Shown in pieces: positions 1-5,678 of a DNA stretch of 14,911 nt (positions are counted from its first letter, which is position 1; each line of letters starts with the position of its first letter). The notes beneath the pieces were generated by a model. It worked only from the letters and a program-made list of their open reading frames with translations, was not told the origin of the DNA and ran no database searches. Location of the stretch: the NCBI GenBank assembly GCA_965364735.1, contig CBDTYW010000070.1, positions 1-14,911 of the forward strand. Reading direction: 5' to 3'. This DNA comes from CBDTYW01 sp965364735. GTDB taxonomy: Bacteria; Actinomycetota; Nitriliruptoria; Nitriliruptorales; Nitriliruptoraceae. Made by a program: the position numbers and the translations under genes.

Positions 1-272
1 CCGACGGTGACATCGTCCGGGTCACGTCACGTCGTGGCTCGATGGATGCACCGGCGAGCGTCGTGACGACCATCCGCCCGGACACGGTGTTCATCCCGTA
101 CCACTGGGCGGGCAAGCAGGCGGCGAACCAGCTCACCAACCGTGCGCTGGACCCGATCTCGAAGATCCCGGAGTACAAGGTCGCCGCCGTGCAGATCGAA
201 CGGCTCGGGGAACGCCGCGACATCACCGACACCCGCGACACCGACCTGACTGACGGAGCGCCTCGTGCCTGA
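1..272 (+). CDS. Molybdopterin oxidoreductase, C-terminal end (partial at left edge)
   Basis: Only the last about 90 residues are in the window, read from base 3. They look like the molybdopterin-dinucleotide-binding domain that ends DMSO-reductase-family enzymes: an opening DGDIVRV strand, then IPYHWAG, then NQLTNRALDPISKIPEYK and a final VAAVQIE strand. This 'HW..N.LT...LDP.S..PE.K..AV' ending is familiar from assimilatory nitrate reductase and formate-dehydrogenase-like alpha subunits. The substrate cannot be read from this fragment. The Mo-binding site and any N-terminal [4Fe-4S] motif or Tat signal lie off the left edge. The stop overlaps the GTG start of the ferredoxin gene by 8 bp, so the two are almost certainly subunits of one complex. 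The family call is firm; the substrate is unknown. Confidence 0.8.
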   Translation, partial: DGDIVRVTSRRGSMDAPASVVTTIRPDTVFIPYHWAGKQAANQLTNRALDPISKIPEYKVAAVQIERLGERRDITDTRDTDLTDGAPRA

Positions 273-1002
273 GCTCGGAAGCACTCATCCGAACGGTGGA
301 CGACGTCTTCTGCCGTTGCTCGTCGATGCCCCGCGAGCCCGGATCGGAGCACCGGGTCGCGTCGATCTCGGCGAGCTCACCCCCGACCGCGACGACGTCG
401 TGTTCGTCATCGACCAGAGCCGCTGCATCGGCTGCAACGCCTGCGTGGCAGCGTGCGGCGAATGCAGCACCCACCGCGGCGAGTCGATGATCCACCTCGA
501 CCACGTCGACCGAGGCTCGACCGTGCAGACGGTGCCGATGGTCTGCATGCACTGCGAGGACCCGACCTGCGCCGAGGTCTGCCCCGCCGACGCGATCAAG
601 CAGACCGAGGACGGGGTCGTGCAGTCGTCGCTCAAGCCGCGGTGCATCGGGTGCTCCAACTGCGTCAACGCCTGTCCGTTCGGGGTCCCCAAGTACATGG
701 TCGAGATCGACCAGATGATGAAGTGCGACATGTGTTACGACCGCACCTCCGAGGGGCTCACCCCCATGTGCGCGTCCGTCTGCCCGTCCGAGGCCCTCTG
801 GTACGGCACGCGAGCCGAGTTCGCCGAACGACGGACCGGCACGCTCATCAACGACTTCCAGTTCGGCCAGCAGCACGTCAGGACGAAGGTCGCGACCGTG
901 GTCCATGACGCACAGCCGGGACCACTGGACGCCGTGCTGGGACGCGCCCCGCAGTACCGCTGGCAGGATGATCCGTTCGGCTTGGAAGGACCTCGATCAT
1001 GA
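265..1002 (+). CDS. Four-[4Fe-4S] ferredoxin, electron-transfer subunit of the molybdoenzyme
   Basis: This 245-residue protein has the DmsB/NarH/NrfC-type arrangement of 16 cysteines, enough for four [4Fe-4S] clusters. They are C54/57/60/64, C94/97/102/106, C127/130/133/137 and C154/157/169/173. The third motif, CIGCSNCVNACPFG, and the fourth, which ends PMCASVCPSEA, are classical for this family. Its role would be to pass electrons between the catalytic molybdenum subunit and a membrane or periplasmic partner. The GTG start at 265 is supported by GGAG at 255-258, six bases upstream, and by the coupling overlap with the previous gene. About 45 residues of leader precede the first cluster, with no Tat motif, so export would have to rely on the alpha subunit. 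The stop overlaps the next start as ATGA. An extra cysteine, C67, follows the first motif. Confidence 0.93.
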   Translation: MPELGSTHPNGGRRLLPLLVDAPRARIGAPGRVDLGELTPDRDDVVFVIDQSRCIGCNACVAACGECSTHRGESMIHLDHVDRGSTVQTVPMVCMHCEDPTCAEVCPADAIKQTEDGVVQSSLKPRCIGCSNCVNACPFGVPKYMVEIDQMMKCDMCYDRTSEGLTPMCASVCPSEALWYGTRAEFAERRTGTLINDFQFGQQHVRTKVATVVHDAQPGPLDAVLGRAPQYRWQDDPFGLEGPRS

Positions 1003-1529
1003 ACCCTCGCCGTCAGGGTCACGAAGGACCCGAGCCAGCGTGGCGACGGGACTTCCCGTACACCGCGGCTGGCGAGGAACGGGTCACCCGACGTGAGTTC
1101 TCCCGTTACCTCGCGCTCGCCTCTGCGACCTTCGCGGGCGCCACCGCCGCGATCGCGGCCTGGGCCTCCTCCCGGACGGTCCCCGTCGGAGAGCCGAAGA
1201 AGATCGTCGCCCTCGCGGACATCCCGGTGGGCGGGAGCCACCTGTTCCACTACCCGGATGCCGAGGAGCCCGCGATCATGGTGCGGCTCGGCGACGACGA
1301 GGTCGTGGCTTGGAGCCAGCACTGCACCCACCTCGGCTGCGTCGTCTACTTCGCGCCCCACGACGACCTCCTCGAGTGCCCCTGTCACGAAGGGTTCTTC
1401 GACGTCCGCTCCGGCAGCGTGGTCGCCGGCCCCCCTGAACGCCCCTTGCCGCGGATCACGCTCGAGGTGCGGGACGGTGATGTGTGGGCGACGGGCTACG
1501 AGGTCAACGGACGCGGGGATGCGCGATGA
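999..1529 (+). CDS. Rieske [2Fe-2S] protein with Tat-like signal anchor
   Basis: This 176-residue protein carries the Rieske motifs CTHLGC (residues 109-114) and CPCHEG (127-132). The cluster ligands are therefore C109, H111, C127 and H130, with C114 and C129 forming the usual disulfide. Near the N-terminus, TRREFSRYLALA (30-41) matches a twin-arginine motif and is followed by a hydrophobic stretch to about residue 55. This suggests Tat export of a folded protein kept as an uncleaved anchor, as in QcrA-type Rieske proteins. The gene overlaps both neighbours by 4 bp (ATGA at 999 and 1526). No cytochrome b or c1 gene is nearby, so it is probably an electron relay for the upstream molybdoenzyme rather than a bc1 subunit. 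That functional link is inferred from the operon. Confidence 0.92.
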   Translation: MNPRRQGHEGPEPAWRRDFPYTAAGEERVTRREFSRYLALASATFAGATAAIAAWASSRTVPVGEPKKIVALADIPVGGSHLFHYPDAEEPAIMVRLGDDEVVAWSQHCTHLGCVVYFAPHDDLLECPCHEGFFDVRSGSVVAGPPERPLPRITLEVRDGDVWATGYEVNGRGDAR

Positions 1530-1753
1530 CGGCCAGCGAACGACGCTCCGAGGTCCCGCGGCGACGCGAGCGCAACGTCTCGTCAGCGGTCACGGTGTTC
1601 CTGCTCGTCCTGCTGTCCCTCCAGGTCTTCCTCCTCACGGTCGCGCTCGACGCGTTGCTCGGCTACGACCCGCAGATGGCCTGGGTCTCTGCTGGGCTCA
1701 GCGCGATCCTGGCGCTCGGCTCGGCGCTGTTCTACCGCGCGATGAGCCGATGA
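1526..1753 (+). CDS. Small two-helix membrane protein of the redox operon
   Basis: This 75-residue protein has a basic, charged N-terminus (SERRSEVPRRRERN). Two hydrophobic segments follow, at about residues 18-40 and 47-68, joined by a short loop containing GYDPQMAW. A longer frame opens at 1484, but ATG 1526 is chosen because it forms the same ATGA overlap with the preceding stop as the other junctions of this operon. The helices contain no histidine, so it is not a bis-His haem anchor. It may tether or stabilise the Rieske/molybdoenzyme complex at the membrane; that is inference from position alone. I do not recognise the family with certainty. Confidence 0.75.
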   Translation: MTASERRSEVPRRRERNVSSAVTVFLLVLLSLQVFLLTVALDALLGYDPQMAWVSAGLSAILALGSALFYRAMSR

Positions 1754-2394
1754 CCGACGACAGGTCACGCGCTCCGGAGACCGAACCTCGTCGCCCCGGG
1801 CCGATCGGCGGGGAGATGGCCGCGGTCCTCCACGGACTGGCGCGACGCGCGAACCTCACGCGCCTGATGCAACGGCACGACTCGACGTTGGTGCTCGGGG
1901 TGTTCGCCATGGTCAACGGGCTCATCTCGATCGGATTGATGTCCGCGGCAGCGCTGGTCACCGGCGCTCCGTTCATCTTCCCCTCGCTCGGCCCGACCGC
2001 CTTCCTGCTCTTCTTCACCCCGACGAACCCAGCTTCGTCGCCCCGCAACACCATCGTGGGTCATGCGGTCGGCGCGGGTGCGGGCTACCTCGCGTTGGTG
2101 GTCTTCGGCCTGACCGAGGCAGCGCCCGCGCTCGCCACCTCCGTGACGGGGCCGCGTGTCGGCGCCGCCGCGGTCTCGCTGGCGCTGACGAGTGGATGCA
2201 TGGTGTGGCTGCGGGTCCCCCACCCTCCTGCCGGCGCCACGACCCTGATCGTGTCGCTGGGGATCCTGCGTGAGCCGTGGCAGCTCGCCGTGCTGATGGG
2301 CGCCGTGGTGCTGCTGACCCTGCAAGGACTCGTGATCAACCGCGCCGCGGGGATCGACTACCCGCTGTGGCGGGCCGCCGCACCCAAGCCCTGA
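1750..2394 (+). CDS. HPP family integral membrane protein
   Basis: This 214-residue membrane protein has a hydrophilic N-terminus of about 45 residues and four predicted hydrophobic segments. It carries the family signatures PSLGPTAFLLF (residues about 77-87) and VPHPPAGATTL, the 'HPP' motif. Plant and cyanobacterial HPP proteins have been linked to nitrite transport. That fits a nitrate or nitrite-handling role for the molybdoenzyme upstream, but it is a hypothesis. The ATG at 1750 overlaps the preceding stop as ATGA, making this the fifth coupled gene of the operon. A much longer frame opens at 1093 but is antisense-like filler over the Rieske gene, so the start at 1750 is used. Confidence 0.88.
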   Translation: MTDDRSRAPETEPRRPGPIGGEMAAVLHGLARRANLTRLMQRHDSTLVLGVFAMVNGLISIGLMSAAALVTGAPFIFPSLGPTAFLLFFTPTNPASSPRNTIVGHAVGAGAGYLALVVFGLTEAAPALATSVTGPRVGAAAVSLALTSGCMVWLRVPHPPAGATTLIVSLGILREPWQLAVLMGAVVLLTLQGLVINRAAGIDYPLWRAAAPKP

Positions 2395-2442
2395 AGCGTC
2401 ACCTGACCGCCTCGCAGCCCAAGACGAGGGAAGGAGCGACCC

Positions 2443-2634
2443 ATGGGTGATCCCGCGTGCTGGCTCCACGTCGTCTGCACATCCTGTGGCGTCGTGTCCG
2501 AGGACCTCGACCTCGACAACGAATGCCCGTCGTGCCGCCGAGCTCTCAGCGCCGCTCAGCCTTCAGTCGACGCAGCGACCGACAGCCCCAACGCGGCCAC
2601 GCCTGCCAACGCAGCTCCGCCGGCGACGGCGTAG
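2443..2634 (+). CDS. Small zinc-ribbon-like protein
   Basis: This 63-residue ORF has two CxxC knuckles, C12/C15 (CTSCG) and C28/C31 (CPSC), spaced like a rubredoxin-type zinc ribbon. An Ala/Pro/Thr-rich tail follows. A strong ribosome-binding site (GGAAGGA, about 2429-2435) sits 7-8 bases before the ATG. It starts 48 bp after the HPP gene on the same strand and may be the last gene of the redox operon. Its 3' 79 bp overlap the 3' end of the opposite-strand membrane-protein gene. The low-complexity tail may therefore be coding only by default, while the zinc knuckles lie outside the overlap. Function unknown. Confidence 0.6.
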   Translation: MGDPACWLHVVCTSCGVVSEDLDLDNECPSCRRALSAAQPSVDAATDSPNAATPANAAPPATA

Positions 2635-2948
2635 ATCCCCTTGGCCGCAGGCACCGCATCCCGAGCGGCGTGCCCAGCTGCGACGTCCACCACGTCCACC
2701 ATCACGCCGAGGGCGAGCAGGATCCGCGTCCCCATTCCCTTCATGCCAGAGCCCTGGATGGCCCCGATGGTCGCCGCGCCGAGCGCGACGTCGCGGATGC
2801 CGAAGGCGCGGATCATCGGCGCGGTGGCCGGGTCGCTCGCAGCCTTGCGGCCGATCCACAGGGACGTGGTCTTCGGGGCGATGGCCGCCGCCATCCCGTA
2901 CGCGATGCGTCCTGCGTTGAGCCCGAGGGCAATCTCGTTGGCGGGCAT
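2556..2948 (-). CDS. Small membrane protein, hypothetical (DUF4267-like)
   Basis: This 130-residue protein is rich in Ala and Gly. It has an N-terminal NAGRIAYGMAAAIAP segment, a WIGR motif, then RAFGIRDVALGAATIGAIQG and two further hydrophobic stretches near the C-terminus. The pattern (GR.AYG...P, W.GR, RA.G.RD.ALG) resembles DUF4267-type membrane proteins of actinobacteria; I recall this pattern rather than having checked it. The start at 2948 is chosen over the ORF's first ATG at 3068. It has AAGGAA (2954-2959) five bases upstream, and the 40 residues before it translate a decayed acyl-CoA dehydrogenase fragment. The gene converges on, and overlaps, the zinc-ribbon ORF by 79 bp. Confidence 0.7.
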   Translation of the reverse strand: MPANEIALGLNAGRIAYGMAAAIAPKTTSLWIGRKAASDPATAPMIRAFGIRDVALGAATIGAIQGSGMKGMGTRILLALGVMVDVVDVAAGHAARDAVPAAKGIYAVAGGAALAGVAALGLSVAASTEG

Positions 2949-2959
2949 GCGGGTTCCTT

Positions 2960-3086
2960 CTGGAGTCCGTACGTGGACGCGATGATCTCGCGCAAGATGT
3001 CGTCGGTGACGCCGCCGATGGGGGCCGAGGCGCGAGTCGCGCCGGAGCCGCTGTGCGGGGCACTCCATCAGGTAACCCGCGCCGCC
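2960..3086 (-). pseudogene. Decayed 3' fragment of an acyl-CoA dehydrogenase
   Basis: On the minus strand this stretch encodes MECPAQRLRRDSRLGP and then, in another frame, MREIIASTYGL. These correspond to MEYPAQRLWRDARLGP and MREIIATTYGL at the C-terminus of the intact gene at 3179-4381. Aligned by hand (2964 onward against 3183 onward), about 100 of 120 bases match. One extra G in the run at about 3020-3024 shifts the frame. The position of the intact gene's TAG stop reads CAG here (2960-2962), so the old stop is lost. Homology ends near 3086 with no trace of the rest of the gene. This is a relic of a duplicated or deleted paralogue. Confidence 0.85.
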
Positions 3087-3109
3087 CCGCCGGCGCGAGC
3101 GGGATGTTC

Positions 3110-3126
3110 ACCGGCATGACGCCGGT
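3110..3126. other. Small stem-loop in the gap after the acyl-CoA dehydrogenase
   Basis: ACCGGC (3110-3115) and GCCGGT (3121-3126) are perfect 6-bp arms around a five-base loop. It lies between the intact gene's stop and the decayed copy. It may contribute to transcript ending or be chance in GC-rich DNA. Confidence 0.3.
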
Positions 3127-3149
3127 CGACGTCCCGCTGGACGCGAGCG

Positions 3150-3166
3150 GGGACAGCAGCTGTCCC
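3150..3166 (-). terminator. Candidate hairpin downstream of the acyl-CoA dehydrogenase operon
   Basis: GGGACAGC (3150-3157) and GCTGTCCC (3159-3166) are perfect 8-bp arms around a single A. On the minus strand this lies 12 bases past the stop at 3179. There is no T-rich tract, and a one-base centre makes it as much a protein-binding palindrome as a terminator hairpin. Confidence 0.35.
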
Positions 3167-3178
3167 ACTCGAGGGTCG

Positions 3179-4381
3179 CTACAGGCCGTAGGTGGTGGCG
3201 ATGATCTCGCGCATGATGTCATCCGTGCCGCCGCCGATGGGGCCGAGGCGGGCGTCGCGCCACAGGCGCTGGGCCGGGTACTCCATCAGGTAGCCGGCGC
3301 CGCCGTGGACCTGGACGCATTCGTCGGCGATGTCGAAGGCCATCCGCTGGGTGAAGAGCTTGGCCATGGACACGATGCGCAGCAGCTCCTGGTCGTCGAC
3401 GTCGTCGCCTTCCTGCTTCGCGACGTGCAGACGCAGGGCCTGATGGGTCAACGCCCGGCCGACCTCGATCTTCGCCTTCATGTCGGCGAATCGGTGGCGC
3501 CAGACCTGGAACGACGAGATCGGACGACCGAACGCATGACGCTGCTTCGCGTAGTCGATGGCGACCTCGAGCGCGATGTCCGATGCGGCGACGGCGCCGA
3601 GCGACAGCATCAGCCGCTCCCACGCGAAGTTCGTCATGATCGCGTAGAAGCCGCGGCCCTCGTCGCCGAGCCGGTGGCTGTCGGGCACGCGCACGTCGTC
3701 GAAGGCGAGGTCGCCGGTGTGCGAGGTCCGCCAGCCGAGCATCTTCATCCGGGTCGAGGAGAACCCCGGGGTGTCGCGATCGACGATGAACAGCGTGATC
3801 CCGCCGTGTCCGGCGTCGACGTCGGTCTTGGCTGCGACGACGACGTAGTCGCACCACGAACCGTTGGTGATGAAGGTCTTCGCGCCGTTGATCACCCAGC
3901 TGTCACCGTCGCGGACGGCGCGGGTCGTGATCCCGTTGACGTCCGAGCCGGCGCCGGGCTCGGTGATCCCGAGCGCGCCGATGGCGTCCCCGGAGATCGA
4001 CGGACGGAGCCAGCGCTCCTTCTGCGCGTCGGTCCCGTGGGTCTCGACGTAGTACGCGGCCAGCGACGCGTGCGCGCCGAGGTCAGCGCCCAGTCCCCCG
4101 GAGCCGGCGCGTGCGAGCTCCTCGGTCCAGACCGCCTCGGCGAGGTGGTCCGGCCCGGAGCCACCCCACTCGGGGGCGAACTTCGCACCGAAGAACCCGG
4201 CCGCGCCGACCTTGGCGACGAGCTCCCGCGGGTAGTCCTCGGCCTCTTCCCAGGCGGGCACGTTCGGCGTGATCTCCCGCTCGACGAAGGCGCGGCACGC
4301 GGCGCGGTAGTCGTCGTGCTCCTGACGGAACAACGGCATGGCGGACTCGGAGGCGAACGCGACAGGATCCAGAATCGACAT
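3179..4381 (-). CDS. Acyl-CoA dehydrogenase (FadE-type), distal gene of pair
   Basis: This 400-residue protein is full length for the family. It would catalyse FAD-dependent alpha,beta-dehydrogenation of an acyl-CoA in beta-oxidation, passing electrons to ETF. The flavin and substrate-binding motifs GITEPGAGSDV (about 138-148) and WVINGAKTFITNG (about 162-174) are present, as are YAKQRHAFGRPI and QVHGGAGYL. The MCAD-type catalytic Glu position (YEGT) reads GGGT here. A Glu in WERLML (about residue 255) instead matches the base used by isovaleryl- and long-chain acyl-CoA dehydrogenases. The start at 4381 lies 3 bp after the stop of the upstream paralogue, so the two are co-transcribed. The pair could form a heteromer, as in actinobacterial steroid catabolism, though both retain the Glu. 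The substrate is not determined. Confidence 0.94.
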   Translation of the reverse strand: MSILDPVAFASESAMPLFRQEHDDYRAACRAFVEREITPNVPAWEEAEDYPRELVAKVGAAGFFGAKFAPEWGGSGPDHLAEAVWTEELARAGSGGLGADLGAHASLAAYYVETHGTDAQKERWLRPSISGDAIGALGITEPGAGSDVNGITTRAVRDGDSWVINGAKTFITNGSWCDYVVVAAKTDVDAGHGGITLFIVDRDTPGFSSTRMKMLGWRTSHTGDLAFDDVRVPDSHRLGDEGRGFYAIMTNFAWERLMLSLGAVAASDIALEVAIDYAKQRHAFGRPISSFQVWRHRFADMKAKIEVGRALTHQALRLHVAKQEGDDVDDQELLRIVSMAKLFTQRMAFDIADECVQVHGGAGYLMEYPAQRLWRDARLGPIGGGTDDIMREIIATTYGL

Positions 4382-4384
4382 CGT

Positions 4385-5536
4385 TCAGACCCCCATCAGC
4401 TTCGAGATGACCTCACGCTGGACCTCGTCGGCGCCACCGCCGATGCGGCCGAGCCGTGCATCACGCCACGCCCGCTCGATCCTGGCCCCTTGCGTGTATC
4501 CATACCCGCCGTGGATCTGCAGCGACGCGTCGGCCACCGCGAACGACATCTGCGCGGTCATGAGCTTGAGGATCGCAACGTCGGTGACGGCGTACTCGCC
4601 GCGGTTCCACTTGTCGGCGCAGGCGTAGGCGAACGCGCGGTTGGCCTCGACGTCGGTGGCCATCTCGACCAGGCGGTGCTTCACGGCCTGGAAGTTGGCG
4701 ATGGGTCTCCCGAACGCCTCGCGCTGCTTGGCGTACGCCATCGCATCCTCGACGATCTGCCCGGCACCTGCAACGGCCTGGATGCCGACGGCGATGCGCT
4801 CGCCCTGCAGCTCCCACATGATCTGCGCGAAGCCCTGCCCCTCGGTGCCGAGGAGGTTCTCGTGCGGAACCCGGACATCGTCCATGAAGAGCAGCGCCGT
4901 GTCGGAGGTCCGCATCCCGACCTTGTCGAGCTTCTTCGAGACCGAGAACCCCTCGAGGTCGGTGTCGACCAGGAACATCGAGATCCCCGACCAGCGGTCG
5001 CCATCGACCGCTGGCGAGGTGCGCACGACCATCGTCACCCAGTCGGCTCGCAGCCCGTTGGTGATGTACATCTTCGCGCCGTTGAGGATCCAGTGGTCGC
5101 CGTCGCGCTCGGCGCGGGTGGTGATCCCGGCGACGTCGGAGCCGGCCTCGGGCTCGGTGATCCCGATGGCGCCGATCTTCTCGCCGCGCAGCGCGGGCTT
5201 CAGGTAGCGCTCGATCTGGTCGCGGGTGCCGAACTGCGCGATCGGCGGGCAGGCCATGTCGCTCTGCACGCTCAACGCCATCGCGAGCGACCCGGAGGCC
5301 TTCGAGATCTCCTCGAGCCAGACGATGTTGGCCCAGACGTCGGCGCCCTGGCCACCGACGTCGGTGGGCAGCGCGAGGCCGAAGAAGCCCTGAGCCCCGG
5401 CGGACCGGAAGACCTCGTCCGGGAACCAGCCGGCCTCCTCCCAGGCGTCGAGGTTCGGGACCAGCTCAGCCTCGACCCAGCGGCGTACCGAATCGCGCAG
5501 CGCATCGTGCTCGGTGGTGAATGGGCTCGTCTGCAT
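4385..5536 (-). CDS. Acyl-CoA dehydrogenase (FadE-type), promoter-proximal gene of pair
   Basis: This 383-residue protein has GITEPEAGSDV, WILNGAKMYITNG, YAKQREAFGRPI and QIHGGYGYTQG, all standard for flavin-dependent acyl-CoA dehydrogenases. As in its neighbour, the MCAD catalytic position is Gly (GGGADEVQ), and the likely base is the Glu of GERIAVG. The open frame runs to 5806, but the first 90 residues are antisense to TerC and unlike the family. ATG 5536 is chosen because GAGGA (5544-5548) sits seven bases upstream and MQTSPFTTEHDALR is a normal N-terminus. It is a clear but divergent paralogue of the gene at 3179-4381 and probably arose by old tandem duplication. A third copy once existed nearby, judging from the fragment at 2960-3086. 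Confidence 0.94.
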   Translation of the reverse strand: MQTSPFTTEHDALRDSVRRWVEAELVPNLDAWEEAGWFPDEVFRSAGAQGFFGLALPTDVGGQGADVWANIVWLEEISKASGSLAMALSVQSDMACPPIAQFGTRDQIERYLKPALRGEKIGAIGITEPEAGSDVAGITTRAERDGDHWILNGAKMYITNGLRADWVTMVVRTSPAVDGDRWSGISMFLVDTDLEGFSVSKKLDKVGMRTSDTALLFMDDVRVPHENLLGTEGQGFAQIMWELQGERIAVGIQAVAGAGQIVEDAMAYAKQREAFGRPIANFQAVKHRLVEMATDVEANRAFAYACADKWNRGEYAVTDVAILKLMTAQMSFAVADASLQIHGGYGYTQGARIERAWRDARLGRIGGGADEVQREVISKLMGV

Positions 5537-5559
5537 CCGGGCATCCTCGCGATCGAGCC

Positions 5560-5574
5560 GCATCACTGTGATGC
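5560..5574. promoter_or_regulatory. Perfect palindrome in the acyl-CoA dehydrogenase leader
   Basis: GCATCAC-T-GTGATGC has 7-bp perfect arms around one base. It lies 23 bp upstream of the ATG at 5536 and downstream of the candidate promoter. That is where a repressor could block transcription, or a hairpin could form in the leader RNA. The cognate protein is unknown; no regulator gene is adjacent. Confidence 0.5.
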
Positions 5575-5582
5575 CGCATGCC

Positions 5583-5620
5583 GTGAGACATCGACCGGCG
5601 TCGCGTCTCACACGCGTGAG
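5583..5620. promoter_or_regulatory. Nested inverted repeats between divergent genes (candidate operator)
   Basis: GTGAGAC (5583-5589) pairs with GTCTCAC (5605-5611). CTCAC (5607-5611) also pairs with GTGAG (5616-5620) across four bases. A further GTGAG is at 5639-5643. These GTGAG half-sites touch or overlap the candidate minus-strand -10 box, as expected for a repressor of the dehydrogenase operon, TerC, or both. Confidence 0.45.
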
Positions 5621-5648
5621 GCTACGATTCCGCACGTCGTGAGAGCAA
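5619..5648 (-). promoter_or_regulatory. Candidate promoter of the acyl-CoA dehydrogenase pair
   Basis: Reading the minus strand, TTGCTC (-35, 5643-5648) and TAGCCT (-10, 5619-5624) are separated by 18 bases. The transcript would start near 5611, inside the inverted repeats, giving a leader of about 75 bases. On the opposite strand TACGAT (5623-5628) could serve as a -10 for TerC, but I see no good -35 for it. Confidence 0.4.
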
Positions 5649-5678
5649 CACGACCCCATGACCACCGAGGTACACCCC

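Noticed and set aside
1765..2469. Minus-strand frame opposite the HPP gene
   Set aside because: The HPP signatures and operon coupling fix the coding strand, and the antisense frame has low-complexity Arg/Gly/His content.
5537..5678. Manganese (yybP-ykoY) riboswitch upstream of the TerC gene
   Set aside because: TerC relatives often have one, but the gap is short and I see none of the conserved helices, only DNA-type palindromes.
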